From Batkoa obscura (lineage: Eukaryota > Entomophthoromycota > Entomophthoromycetes > Entomophthorales > Batkoaceae), in assembly GCA_030770535.1 (NCBI GenBank), contig JASVEC010000052.1:177134-241133 (forward strand): DNA of 64,000 bases. Reading direction: 5' to 3'. Positions within the stretch are counted from its first letter, which is position 1. Each line of letters starts with the position of its first letter. The position numbers and the translations under genes are program-made. The notes beneath the pieces are model-generated. The model did not search any database and had not been told where the DNA came from. It worked only from the letters and a program-made list of their open reading frames with translations. Shown in pieces: positions 46,813-58,609 of this stretch.

Positions 46813-47936
46813 ATGCCCTTAATCATCAACTTCCAATTAATCTCAATACGATTAATGGGGTATAAGCCACTTCCTCAATTATTAAATAAAAAAATCAAAT
46901 CCTCTTTACCAACATGGAAACAAATACGGAAAAAACAAGTAGTACATTTATATCGCGATTTATTAAAATTAAGTACTCAATTTCAATTTGATATGTATCG
47001 AAACTATATACAAAACTTTACAAAAGAAAGATTTAAGTTTCATAAATTCCAATATGATAATATAAAGTTAAAATTTTTGATACAGGAGGGGATAGAGGTA
47101 GGTAATGTTTTTTTGAGTGTTGGATTATAATGAATTAAAATAGAGATAGGTGAAAGAGAGGCTAGAGAAATGTCTAAAGGGAGATATAAGTGAATTGAAA
47201 TTTCTAGACGACTTGGTTTGGGGTAGAACGGGTAAACTGAAACAAATAGTTGATTGTGTAAGTTTGAATAATATTAGTATCTTTATTGTATTTTATTGTT
47301 ATTTTATACTTTATTTTATACTTTATTTTAGATAAAACAACATCCCAGAGTAATTATTTATTAGATTATTCAATTTTTGTATTTAAAGATAACATAAAAG
47401 AAAGATACTCATCCACATCGATCTATCATCGACTTACGTTCTAAATTATCAAAGATGAGATACCCATATTTAAAAATACCATTAGATCCGAGAGTATATG
47501 AACCAGAGATTAAAGAAAGGCCAAAGAAACTTAAACAAGCACCTAGTGCTAAAGGATATTTAGTAAAAACCTCATTTGTTTATACTTTTATCAGATATCA
47601 AAATCGACCTCAACCTCATTGGTTTTCAATGATGTTAAAAAATCGATTATTACAAAGGCAGAAAAGAATGGACTTATATAATAGATTGAAAATGTATTTA
47701 ATATTTAATCAAACGGAAATGATGTTTCTACAGCTATGTGGAGATGCGGAGGGTGTAAGGGAAATTGAGGAATTAAGTAGGTGTATTTTAGTTTTTTATT
47801 TGTTATTGATTAATCTTTTTTAGATGTGTTGCTTAATGATACAATACAGAAGCTTGAAAATGAAAATCAAGAATTACATCAAAAATATAAAGAGATTGCT
47901 AATAATTTTAAATTTCAAGTAAAAAAAATAGAATAA
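46813..47936 (+). CDS. LYR-motif protein, Cup1-like
   Basis: Five or so exons. Near the N-terminus VVHLYRDLLKLSTQF carries the L-Y-R triplet of the LYR/Complex1 family, followed by a conserved helical segment with MYRNYIQNFTKERFKFHKF and, after an intron, VKERLEKCLKGDISELKFLD. The following DDLVWGRTGKLKQIVD and the later RYPYLKIPLDPRVYEPE and RPQPHWFSMMLKNRLLQRQ resemble the longer, fungal Cup1-like LYR proteins rather than the small complex I/II assembly factors. LYR proteins act in mitochondria with acyl-carrier protein in Fe-S and respiratory-complex assembly. The start could also be the in-frame ATG at 46855. The last exon adds a short coiled coil (LENENQELHQKYKEIANNF). Confidence 0.65.
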
Positions 47937-48108
47937 CAGTTAGTTTTATATTGGAGTATAGAAATAAAAAATTAAGTTAATATTTTTATTTGTTATTTTA
48001 TTAAGTCAATTTCCAAATTTGGTAAATCGATTTTAAATATTTTTTTCAGTTGTTTTAACTTTATTTTTAATGTAATCAAAATCTTCTTTTTTAAACTGAA
48101 TCAAAAGG

Positions 48109-49597
48109 ATGGATAAACGGAATAATAGTATAAATCATTTTTCAAGTCCAATAAAGGATGAAGTAGAAGATAAAAAAGAAGATATAAAAAAGCAAAAGAT
48201 ATTTCAAAGTGAAGAAGAAGAAGAAGAAAGTTTTTTTTTAAATCTAAAAACTTCATTTAATAATTCTATTAACTTGTCTACTTATCAACAAAATTTAACT
48301 CAAAACCAAAATAAACAAGATAGGATTTTAAAGGTGAGTTATTTAAACATTAAGATAAACGATGGTAATTGGTATTTAATAATATCATTTACTACTTCTT
48401 AGATCAATCTTTGGCTACAAGAACTGTTCGATGATATACCTTATTATAAAAAAGACGAAGAAAGTATATTAATACTAGAACAAGAGATGAAAGAATATCG
48501 AAAAAAAGAAACAATTTATTATCAAGTTAATCAATATTATCAACAAAAAAGTGAGGAATATGTTGAGCAAAGTAAACTTTATTTCTATCTATTTTAATTA
48601 AGAAGAAAGCTCAATGTTATTAGGTATTAAACTAAAAGAAAAATTACAATTGATTCATTTACTTGATGAGGATTTGAGTAATATTGGCCAATTATGTTTA
48701 GATTCTTTAGTGAAGTTAAGTATTTTATTAGATACTAAAGATGTTGATATTGAAAAGTAGGTTATTTTATTATAATTTAAATAATAAGATTATTTTTTTA
48801 TATCTTATATATTAGTTTACAATTAGCTATCTCTTATCATCAAATAGAACTATTCAATCAAGAAAATGAAATTGATAAGATAGATAATAAATTAAATCAA
48901 ATGGAAGATATTATGAAGCGTATTAAGTTTGAAAATGGGAAACTAAAAGAGTAATTTAATTATTTAATTAATTTGATTTATTTTTATATTAATATTAATG
49001 TTAGTTTAAAATTAAATTTAGAAACCATGAATGAGTTAATTAAACACAAAACTCAAACATGGAAAAAAGATAGTTTTAATTTACAATTAAAAGCTAATGA
49101 ATATGAAAAAAGAGTGAAATTTTTAAAGGTAGGTTAAATTTATAATACAATATGGGGATATATTTTTGTATTTGAGAATTTTGCTAACAATTTTTCCACT
49201 CAAATAGCGCTCAAAAGATGGAAAAAATAATCAAGCCAAAAAAAACATCCCCATATAATACATCTTAAACACTATTATTAATATTAATATAAATTTAAAG
49301 GTAGATTGGGAAAATAAAAATTTAGACGCCAAAGAATTAAGGATAAAAGATCTAAATAAGCTAAAAGAACAATTAATTATATTAGAATCTCAATTAGCTA
49401 CCTATCATTCCAAAATAAAAATTTACCATGAATTACCACCCGATTTAAAATTAGTAAGATATCAAATTGAAGAAAAAAAAGAACTATTAGTAAGTTGATA
49501 TATCTTTATTATTTATAGCTAATAATTAATCTCATTTATATAGAAAACGTTACTAATAGAACAAGAAAAATTAATTGAAAAATTAATTTTATTTTAA
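48109..49597 (+). CDS. HAUS1: HAUS1-like augmin subunit
   Basis: About eight exons. After an acidic N-terminus (FQSEEEEEESFF) comes INLWLQELFDDIPYYKKDEE, which fits the opening W-L-x-x-x-F-x-x-x-P of HAUS1. The remainder is coiled coil: LILEQEMKEYRKKETIYYQV, LCLDSLVKLSILLDTKDVDI, IDNKLNQMEDIMKRIKFENG. The C-terminal DLNKLKEQLIILESQLATYH, then HELPPDLKLVRYQIEEKKEL, parallels human HAUS1 (a kinked coiled coil with a YLDLMPN and an IEEAKREL stretch). Augmin branches spindle microtubules by recruiting gamma-tubulin complexes. A MITE occupies one intron (49152-49254). Other coiled-coil families remain possible, but the motif order and length are right. Confidence 0.7.
49152..49254. mobile_element. 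GGGGATGT MITE in an intron of the HAUS1-like gene
   Basis: TATGGGGATATATTTTTGT to AAAAAACATCCCCATATA, internal TTTTTCCACTC / GATGGAAAAA; it lies between the donor after KRVKFLKV and the acceptor before DWENKN, so does not touch coding DNA. Confidence 0.85.
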
Positions 49598-49758
49598 ATT
49601 ATCTCAATCTTAGTACCTATCTTCTTTTTGTATAAAAAAATAAACTCACTCCTAAATCGTTACAATAAATCAATAATAAAAACTTAAATTTATTTTAATA
49701 TTAGTAAATAATATAAAAAAAATGATGGGTTATTCTCTATAAGATTAATAAAAATACT

Positions 49759-50418
49759 CTATGATTCATCTTGGGCAATTTTTTCGGCTTTTTTAGCAGC
49801 TATTTTAGCTTTACGAGCTAACTTTCGTTGCATTCGATCATAGCGTTTAGCTGACATCTATATTAATTTTAAAAGTAGTTAATTAATCAAAGTCTAATTT
49901 AATGGCTAAGATAAAAGTTTTGTTACCGTATTTCTCAATGCTTCTTCTTTAGTTTTAGCTTCTTTTTTAATACGTTTAGCAGCCAAAGCTTCACCACGAG
50001 CCTAAAAAAGAGAGATTTTATCAATGAACAACTTCAAAAACCCATTTCTACTCTTGATCCCAAATCCTGTTTATATGAATTTCAATCTTTTTTCAATCTA
50101 CTTACTTTTTTCTTATTTTCAGTTTCTTCTTTTAATTGTTTTAAATGCTCTTTCAACATGGCTTCTTTTTTTCTTTCCTCTTCTCTTAGTTTCCAGGTAT
50201 TTTTACCTAACTTTAATTGCATGTTTCGTTGGCTTGGTTTTCTTGAATCTTTCCATACTCGACCTATTAGAGATATTTAATTAATTTATAAGTTAAGAAT
50301 AACGAGTGAATGTGGCAATGAGAGAGGAAGGTTTATTATTATCGAACTTACCAGATACTCTAGTTAATGGTGCAGAATCTTTATTTTCTTTAATCTCACT
50401 AATTTCTTTGGTATCCAT
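49759..50418 (-). CDS. CGR1: rRNA-processing protein Cgr1
   Basis: Four exons, about 130 residues. The start MDTKEISEIKENKDSAPL is followed, across the first intron, by the Cgr1 signature VSGRVWKDSRKPSQ. After it comes the basic coiled coil KLREEERKKEAMLKEHLKQL, and the C-terminal MSAKRYDRMQRKLARKAKIA. Cgr1 is a small, highly charged nucleolar protein needed for 60S subunit and ITS2 processing in yeast. The very basic composition and the size match. It is transcribed towards HAUS1, with about 160 bp between the two 3' ends. A MITE lies near its 5' side (50553-50653), within the likely promoter. Confidence 0.78.
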
Positions 50419-50552
50419 TTTGAAATGTTTGGAATTTTTAAGTGGTTAGCAAGAACTTAATTTTTAAATTGGATTTTATACTTTTTAAATTGCAAAAATT
50501 GAATCCAATAATTTCAAAGCAAAAAGTGAAGCATGTTTTTTTAGAATAGCTA

Positions 50553-50653
50553 ATGGGGGTGTTTTTTTTGACTTCATTACTTTTTCCATTTTTTAAGCGC
50601 TATTTGAGCAGAAAATTTGTTAGTAAAATTCTTGAACAAAAATACATTCCCTA
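50553..50653. mobile_element. GGGGATGT MITE near the CGR1 start
   Basis: ATGGGGGTGTTTTTTTTGAC to AAAAATACATTCCCTA; flanked by TA on the left and AT on the right. It begins about 135 bp upstream of the CGR1 ATG. Confidence 0.8.
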
Positions 50654-51007
50654 ATGATAAATTATTATAGGTTGATATCTTCATCTATTTAACTTAATAA
50701 ATATGATCATTTTCAATAATATATTATAATAGGTGTTAGTAAGAATGTTTTTAACTAGAGATCCTTACCATTTTCTAACTGATTCAATTTTACTTTTCTT
50801 TTTTAGCAAAATAAAGCTTGCCATTTTTAGTCAAGGACAAAAATATATTGATTTAACATAAAAGTAATAAAATTATAAAATATCAAATAGCTCATTTAAT
50901 AAAAATATACGATAATAAAAAATAATCATTTATTTACTAATTAATAATAATAATTAATTTATTTATAAAATCTCTTTAATCTTCCTCATCACCCATCTTC
51001 CTATAAC
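50654..51007. other. Intergenic, 3' side of NUP107
   Basis: About 350 bp of AT-rich DNA. No feature recognised. Confidence 0.45.
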
Positions 51008-54000
51008 TTATAATATATCACTCATCTCTTCTTCTTCTAAATCTGGAAACAATTGATTTTCTGTATTTGACCTTTCTGTATAATCAAAATATTCCACTCC
51101 GGCTTCCCCAATCAATTTGGTTAAAATAGGTAAATCATTTCTAGTTTCTCTAGCATTAATAGAACGATTCATTATAGTTTTATATAATCCTAATTTTTCC
51201 CCAGCTACTAATTCACACATTTCAAATGAGCGTAAATAATTTCTAGTAAATAGAATTATTAAGTGATTTGTTTGGGATTTGAATTAATGAACTTACTCTG
51301 GTATTATATCCTTTGTTTCAGTTAATAATTTATATAATGAAAATACCATTTCCGGAATATATACTTGACGTAAAATACTGATTTCTTCTTTAACATTCAT
51401 ATCTATTTTTTTATTTGTTAGTCAATTATTTCTTATAATTTATTATATTGATTTTACTCAAGGAACCAAAATGTAATGAACTAGCTGAATTAATTGAACC
51501 ATCTGGAAAACAATTTAACATCCAATCCGAATTTAAAGCATATCTCAAGGCAAGTTCAGTTGAACAAGTGATATCCTAATTTAATAATTCAACATAGTTA
51601 ATATAATTAACAAACAATAAAAATCCCATAAAATTACTTACTTTAGCTTCAATTTCCCATTCTTTATATTCTCTTCTAAAAATCACCGTTAATAATTATA
51701 AAATAATAAATCTAAAGTTAAATACTTACGCAGTAAATTTTGGTTTACGTTTCATTATTAAAATCCAACGATCTAATTGTCTAAAAGCTTCTAAACAAAT
51801 ACCATAATTTAAAAATTCTTGAGCTGCTAATATTAATTGTTTAGAGGATTCTTGAGTTGGATCTGATTCAGCATCTGCTTTCCATTCCGGTAATACAAAG
51901 TTTTTAGGCATTGATTTTAACAATTGATCTACTGCCCATAATTTTCCGGATACTAAATAAATAATAAATTAATTCGATCTTAATATAATATATCTACATT
52001 TCTGTTTTATACTTACACATGTATTTTCTACATAATTGATTACATAAAATGATAGCTTCTGAATAGAGAGAAGGATCACTAGTAATCCATTCAAAAGAGC
52101 GAATTTGTTTTGTAATAATATCATCTACTTTTTTAACTAAAGTAGAAAAATCAAATTCACAATAGTTAATATCTTCTTGAATGGGTTCAAATGCTCCGCT
52201 ATTTTGTAAACATTTTTGAGCTGTATAAACTAATAGATTATCATGATTTAATCCATGAATTGTTCCATAATTTAAACATTCTAAACGCTTTTTTAAGGGG
52301 CCTTCTAAGCCTAATTATTTATTGATATTAATATGATTATGATTTTAACTTAATCAATTGATTATAATCGTTGTTACCTGCTAATATATCAGTATATGTT
52401 TCTAATTGCATATGTCGCGATAATTTAGAACAATAAAATATTGCTAGTCGAAGCTAAACAAATAGTTTTAATAAAAAAAGCTTAAAAGGAAGTTAAAAAT
52501 ATTTACTTCTTTAATATTCATCAATCGAAATATATAACATCTTAATATATTATCTGTAGTTTCATTAATACTCATTATATCAACGGATTGTAAATAGATA
52601 ACAATTAAGGATAATAATCTTATGTGTACAGTTTCTAATCTAATTTTCAAAAAATAATAATTGTATATTGCTGTTTAATAAAAAATATACAATAAACTTA
52701 CTTATTGGGATAATTAAATCCATGTTCTTTTATACTTGTTGATATTGTATCCAAAAAATTATCCAATGTATTTAATATAATATGTTTGTTTAATTGACTG
52801 TAAAAACTAGATGCCTTTATATTAATTAATCGATTACTGGATTGTTCTAATTTCATAAAAAATTCGGTTTCATCTAGTTCGACTTGAGGTGGTCCAGGCA
52901 ATGGGCATGAAATTTCATTTTTGCGACATAATTTTAAATACTAAATAAATTAAAGAATCATGTTTTAAATTGAACACTAAGATTTAAAATTAAATATTGT
53001 TTTACTTTTTCAACTTTAGATTCAATCATACAATTATAATAAGCCCATAAATAATCTTCCCAAGTTTCACATGCTGATAATATCTATCAAATTATAATTA
53101 TAATTAAAAAATAAAAAATAAAAAATAAAAATATAATATAAAATTACATTATCAAGATCGCCACATAAAACACCATATAAAGCACGTTCATAAACATAGT
53201 TTTTGGACTAAAAATATTAATGACTTAATATATATTCAATTATACATTTTTTTACATCATTAGAAATCATATAGCAAGTAGCCTTCCATAAAGGTCTATT
53301 AAAATTACCGCCTGCTTCTTCTTCTTCTTCTAATTCATCTTCACCTTCTGACATATCATATCCACTTTCTTTTTCCATTTCATAACTTAACCCATCATTA
53401 AATTCTAATTCTATAATTAAATATTAAAAACAAAAAATCTAAATAAAATTATAATTCATGATTTTTTTTTACCAAAGGAAGGGTCTTTGAAATATAGACC
53501 ACCTTGAATTGAAGCAGCTCTCCAAGGCTGATCCGAATATAAAGCTAACTTGAATGCTTCTTCAATTTTACCTCGACGTATAAGGAAATATAACGACTTC
53601 AATAACTCTTTTTCATATTTCTAATTTTATATCAAGTTAATTAACAAGTTAAGAAATTCGAATTTTTACTTCATCTTCAATATGTAATTGTTTTGATGAT
53701 CTATATGGAGCGTCCGGATCTAGTTCATTTACATGGTCATTAAATATTGGTTTTAATTGTCTTGTATGAGCCGATAATTCTGCTCTTGTATATAGCCAGC
53801 CACCCGTTCTAGGTTCTATTTTATTAAATTCACTTGCTATTTCTTCTAACCAAGATCTTACACACTATAGTTTAAAATATAAAAAAAGAACAACATTATT
53901 ATTATAAAATTCAAGAAAATTGATAAAACTAGTTACTGAAGCTTTTGATATTTTCCAAGAGTTATCAAATAGATGTTGCATTAAGGAAAAATCCGTTAAT

Positions 54001-54446
54001 GGAAATTCAGTTTCGGGGGGTAATATTTCATTTTCTTGTTCCACAGATTGTAAATTGTTTTTTATAAATCGTTCTTGACATATATGTTTAATTAATTTCC
54101 ATACATTTCTTTCTTCCAATAATCCTGTATAAATAGAATCTGAATTCTGTATATTTTCCAAAGATTTACCATTGATACTAAAATAAGTAAATAATTAGTT
54201 CAAACATTACTTTAAAAATAATGAAATAGTTTACATTTGGTCATAATGATACTCAAAGTTCTCGGCCAAATCTTCAATGTTCCCTCTATTACCTTCAAAC
54301 AATGAATCGGCTTCAAGTAATATTTGAATCAAAGATACATCTGCATCATAATATTGTGTGAATTTAAAATTAGTATCATTTTCTTGAATAATGTTGGATC
54401 TTTTTAACCAATTTGTTATTATATGATATGTATTGGATTGGCTCAT
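51008..54446 (-). CDS. NUP107: Nucleoporin Nup107/Nup84
   Basis: More than a dozen exons. The N-terminus begins MSQSNTYHIITNWLKRSNII; the family signature region follows: TGGWLYTRAELSAH, NELDPDAPYRSS, then KYEKELLKSLYFLIRRGKIE and ALYSDQPWRAASIQGG, as in Nup84/Nup107 of the Y complex. After it come an acidic stretch (SEGEDELEEEEEAGG), NRPLWKATCYMISND, YERALYGVLCGDLDN and WEDYLWAYYNCMIESKVE. The C-terminal helical half ends with MCELVAGEKLGLYKTIMNRS and an acidic tail (LFPDLEEEEMSDIL). It is a scaffold of the nuclear pore outer ring. Exon junctions such as HYDQ-IINGKS were checked by frame; the rest are inferred. Confidence 0.9.
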
Positions 54447-56246
54447 TATTATTTTTTTGAATTTTTAAGAGTCAATAGAATTTGATTTTTTTTGAAAAAT
54501 AAAAGCTTTTTTGAGTGATGTTTTTATCATTTTTAGTAGCCAATTAAATGAATATTAAAATATTGGACTTGATTTTGTTGTCGTTCAAGCTGACTTATTT
54601 GATATTAAAAGCTACGATTGTTATAAGATAGTTTTCAGTAATACTACGTTTATTATACATAGTATATACATTATTAAAAATAATTATGGCCTTTTATTAT
54701 ATTAGTTTGGAATTCACCTAAAGCTTAAATGTTATTATATTCATTCAATTTGAAGTATTTTTAACCTATCACGACTTTAGCAAGAAAATTTAAACAAACT
54801 AAAGTAGAATCTTCATTAAGAATTATCATTAAAATGAACAAATTTAGAAAATTATATGGAAATTTTTATTTTGTTCATTTTAATGATAATCCTTAATGAA
54901 GATTCTACTTTAGTTTGTTTAAATTTTCTTCTTGCTAAGGCCGTGATAGGTTAAAAATTCTACACAATTAAGATTTTTAATGATCAAATTATAAAGTTCT
55001 TAAATATTTCATTAAGTAAGCAACAGTTTTTATATTTAATAAGCATTGTTTTTTAAAATAAAAAACAAAACTAAAAATTCTATCTAAACAAGAAACATCA
55101 ATGAGAAGGGTTATAAGAGGGATTCACAAGAAGCGAAAGATTAGTTAAGGAGGAAAGGCTAATTGAAAATCAACTATAAATCAACTATAAATCAACTATT
55201 AATTTTGAAAAGCCCTTATAACAACTACCCTTGTTTTCTGCCTATACCGCAATTATTACACAATGTGGGTTTTTCTAAGATAAATATTTTTAGGAGGCTA
55301 TCTGATAATATCATTTATAAATTCTTTTTTTATAGACAAAACTAGGTAGTAGACATATACAATTGCTACAGATAAAGTTTCTTATTGAAAAAGAGTTTCT
55401 CATTTTAAACAGTAGGTACATTTGCTGCTACAACCAGGATCAAATTGATATTTAAAAAAAAGAAACATATAGCAGCGTAGATTTGATAAAGCAGAAAAGC
55501 GTATAATTTATTTAATATAGAAACAAAAAGATGGATTTTAAATTAACTTTGTTACTTGACCTTTAAAGCTTGCTAATATATATAATATTGTATACTGGTT
55601 TCATTCAAAATGATTGATGATTTTAAATACACTATGATAGATTTATCTCATGAAAATTTTAGTTTGTTGCTTTTTGGTAAGTTAAACCTGATTAGACTAG
55701 CAAGCAAATTTCAAAGGTGGTAAACTCTGAAAATAAAAAGCAAAATTGGGTCATGATTATTATACTGGGGGAAAACCTAATTTCAATAACTCTAAAAATG
55801 TATGGAATGTTGTGCTTAAAAATAAGCTATTTTATTTTTCTCAATCGGTAACAATAAGAATTTTTATTTATTATTTGTGAACTTCGATCAATTAGGCATA
55901 TTCTGTACAATAATCTTTTACACAGATGGTAGTATAATATTTAGAAAACGTTTGAATATCATATTTTTAATTTTCTAAAATTTTATTTTCACATTGTTCA
56001 CTCATTATTTTAGCTTATCCTTAAAAGTTGTAATTGTTTTGATTTAGCAAAACTGATTGGTATTTTTAAATGAAAAGCAACAAAACTGCTTATAGAACCA
56101 ATAATGTTTTAGTGCCATAGAAACAGTTTACGTCAATTTGCCGAAAAAATGCAAAGGATAAAAAGAAAGAAAAATCACAATCGTTCATTTAAACTAGATA
56201 AGTTCAAATAAAAAAAATTTCTACTATTTATTAACTTTATCTCTAA
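54447..56246. other. Intergenic with one foldback element
   Basis: About 1.8 kb between NUP107 and the third F-box-like gene, containing the foldback element at 54757-54958. No gene supported; a 60-codon frame at 55163-55345 is not convincing. Confidence 0.5.
54757..54958. mobile_element. Foldback element (MITE) with 85-bp arms
   Basis: The left arm starts ATTTTTAACCTATCACG and the right arm ends CGTGATAGGTTAAAAAT. Reading inward both arms carry CTTTAGCAAG / CCTTAGCAAG, AATTTAAACAAACTAAAGTA, GAATCTTCATTAAG and TTATCATTAAAATGAAC. The arms differ by only a few bases and indels over about 85 bp, around a 30-bp loop. This is typical of a short non-autonomous DNA element of recent origin. It shows no sequence relation to the GGGGATGT family. 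Confidence 0.8.
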
Positions 56247-57611
56247 ATGACATTAAGGCTTGAACAACTACCAGATAATAATTTAAAAGAGATCTTTAAA
56301 CTAATATATCCTAACGAATTATTTAATCTACGTTTTTTAAAGAAGCGATTTTTTAAGGTTATAGAAAGTGTGATTGAATATAATTTGATTTATTCGACTT
56401 ACGGTGAGTTTGAAGAGTACCAATCTCACCAAGAGAAGTTTATCAAAGGTAATGGTTTATTGATGAAGCATTTAAGCATAAATAGTAATACTATTGAATG
56501 TCTAAATTATTGTCCCAATGTATTATCAATAAAATACACAGAGACACTCGGAAATTATAATTTCAAGGAAGGTGTGTTAGATGTTAAACTACCAAAGTTA
56601 AAAAAGTTAGTTATTGAATCTCCCAAATATATAGAAGTATTTGAATTGTTTAAAATGAGTTTAAAGCAGCTTGAGGTGGTCGAAGTTAGTGGGGATATTA
56701 TAATCGTTTATGATCTTATAAAATATTTGAATCCAAATAAGCTCAGATCCCTTTTGCTAGACACAAATTTTAATTATCTATACCTATATGGATTAGATAT
56801 TATTAAGAAGGAATTTAAAAAATTAAGGAAATTAGAATTACGCGCCATCTCATATTTTTATGCTACTGATAATTGGATTAATCTAGATGCCAATTACAAA
56901 CTAAAAGTAGAAAATGATCCAAGTATAAACTTTAATCCTGATTTGGAGTTAGACATCAGGGTGAATTTGGATTATGTCAATGAAATTAACGTGTTTGGTG
57001 ATTTAAAAAAAATAAAGAGTGTGAAAATAGTAGATTATGAGGGCAAATATCTTGATAGTGATAATGCAGATAACGATTTAAAAACATTTGAAGGCAGTAA
57101 CATTGTTAGCTTGGGCCATTTTTACCCAACCGATTCAGGTGGTACAGTTAATTACAAATTTTTAAGGCTTTCGAGTCTAAAGGAAATTACTGTTAGTGGA
57201 ATATCAAAGGAATTATTTAAACAAGTTTCATTACTATCACACATCCAACATTTATATATCAATTTAGTTGAGTCTAATATCAATGAAATATTTGACGATT
57301 TCGATTTAAGCAATGACGATATTTATAACTTAAAGTATGATTCTCTTAGGTGTAACTCCGTAAAACAGATTACAATTGAATCTTTTGTTGACTCGTTCAA
57401 CCATTTTCTTTGCTTTTTATCTCTTTTTCCAGCCCTTGAGGTACTTAAAGTTGATTATTTTAAGTTAGAGAGTATCGATATGAGTATCAATTTTAAACCC
57501 AGTACTGGCGTTCCTGTATTAGTTATTATAAGGCGTATACGTGACATTGATGAAGCTGATTTTAATAAATTGAAAAAAGAAGCTTCAATATTAAACTGGA
57601 TGTCGCTGTAA
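56247..57611 (+). CDS. F-box/LRR-like protein, copy 3 (intronless)
   Basis: A single 454-residue frame. It begins MTLRLEQLPDNNLKEIFKLI, then LRFLKKRFFKVIESVIEYN, the same divergent F-box as at 3428 and 27410. The shared landmarks follow: MKHLSI, NYCPNVLSIKYT, VKLPKLKKLVI, LIKYLNPNKLRSLLL, LYLYGLDIIKKEFKKLRKLEL, VFGDLKKIKSVKI, LSSLKEITV, FPALEVLKV and a C-terminal ILNWMSL, identical in kind to copy 1's MLNWVSL. These are irregular leucine-rich repeats. Inferred role: substrate adaptor of an SCF ubiquitin ligase. Of the three, copies 1 and 3 share the L-N-W ending; copy 2 has extended past it. Confidence 0.7.
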   Translation: MTLRLEQLPDNNLKEIFKLIYPNELFNLRFLKKRFFKVIESVIEYNLIYSTYGEFEEYQSHQEKFIKGNGLLMKHLSINSNTIECLNYCPNVLSIKYTETLGNYNFKEGVLDVKLPKLKKLVIESPKYIEVFELFKMSLKQLEVVEVSGDIIIVYDLIKYLNPNKLRSLLLDTNFNYLYLYGLDIIKKEFKKLRKLELRAISYFYATDNWINLDANYKLKVENDPSINFNPDLELDIRVNLDYVNEINVFGDLKKIKSVKIVDYEGKYLDSDNADNDLKTFEGSNIVSLGHFYPTDSGGTVNYKFLRLSSLKEITVSGISKELFKQVSLLSHIQHLYINLVESNINEIFDDFDLSNDDIYNLKYDSLRCNSVKQITIESFVDSFNHFLCFLSLFPALEVLKVDYFKLESIDMSINFKPSTGVPVLVIIRRIRDIDEADFNKLKKEASILNWMSL

Positions 57612-58609
57612 TAAAATTTTTTAGTGGAATATTGTATTGTTACACTTTATAGTAGATAAGTATTTGATAATTGAAAAGTAGGTTTTAAAGTCCATGTATA
57701 AGATAATATTTTTAAGCTTCAGCCCACTATTAAATATGATGTAAAGAACTTTGCTAGTAGTGATAATTGTATAAGCGGTTAGCTTCTTTCTTGGTAGTTT
57801 GGAAGGTGTATTGAAGCATTTAATACAATGTAAGTAAGATTTTGATGAGATTGAGATGAAACACGGTGTTGGTAAGATCAGAATGTAATTAAAATGTTTT
57901 GTGCAAAGTGCGGTTTATTTATAAGGTTTTAATGGTTTATGATAGTTTGGGTATTTGGTAAGGGGTGTTCTCTAAGGCGAACCAGTCTCATCTAGTCACA
58001 TTTTCTTTTTAAGTAGATTATTGGAGATAAAATAGTTTAAAAATAAAATTGCCTCTTAATATAGGGATGTTTTTAAGGGTTTTAGTGATAGTTTTTCCAC
58101 TTAAATAGCATTTAAAAATGGAAAAAGTGATGGAACAAAAAACACTCATTCCATATGTTTTTTAATATAGTAATGAAATTTATAGGGTATAGTAATTTAG
58201 GAGTATACTAACAGTAACGGTATAAGAAATCTAATGCACTATGAATCTGACAGTATCTCATTTTCATACCAGTTTCCAATTTTTTCAAAAATTTATTTGT
58301 CAGATAGAATAATTTAGCTTGTTTTACTGTCACTTATTTTTGAAAAAATTTGACTTAATCAGTAGCTCAATCTATTCACTAGTAAGGGCTTTTTTATTAA
58401 CAGGTAAGCTTAAAAATAATCTAACAAAGCTCAGATAAAAATATTGTACCATACTTTTTATAAAAAGCATAAATAAAATGTATTTTGAACCTGGAGTTTA
58501 AGAATTTTATAAAATCTATTGGCTAAATCGAAGGAATTTTATCTCAACTTAAATTTAATCTATATTTCAAAACTAACACATTTATAAACTTTTTTTTAAA
58601 ATAATACAA
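57612..58609. other. Intergenic with one MITE
   Basis: About 1 kb, AT-rich, holding the MITE at 58061-58155. No gene recognised. Confidence 0.45.
58061..58155. mobile_element. GGGGATGT MITE, worn copy
   Basis: ATAGGGATGTTTTTAAGGG, internal TTTTTCCACTTAAATAGC / ATGGAAAAAGTGATGG, ending ACACTCATTCCATAT. The left part is a few bases shorter than in intact copies. Confidence 0.72.

Noticed and set aside
55163-55345. 60-codon plus-strand frame
   Set aside because: Begins in a short repeated AAATCAACTAT tract; no other support.
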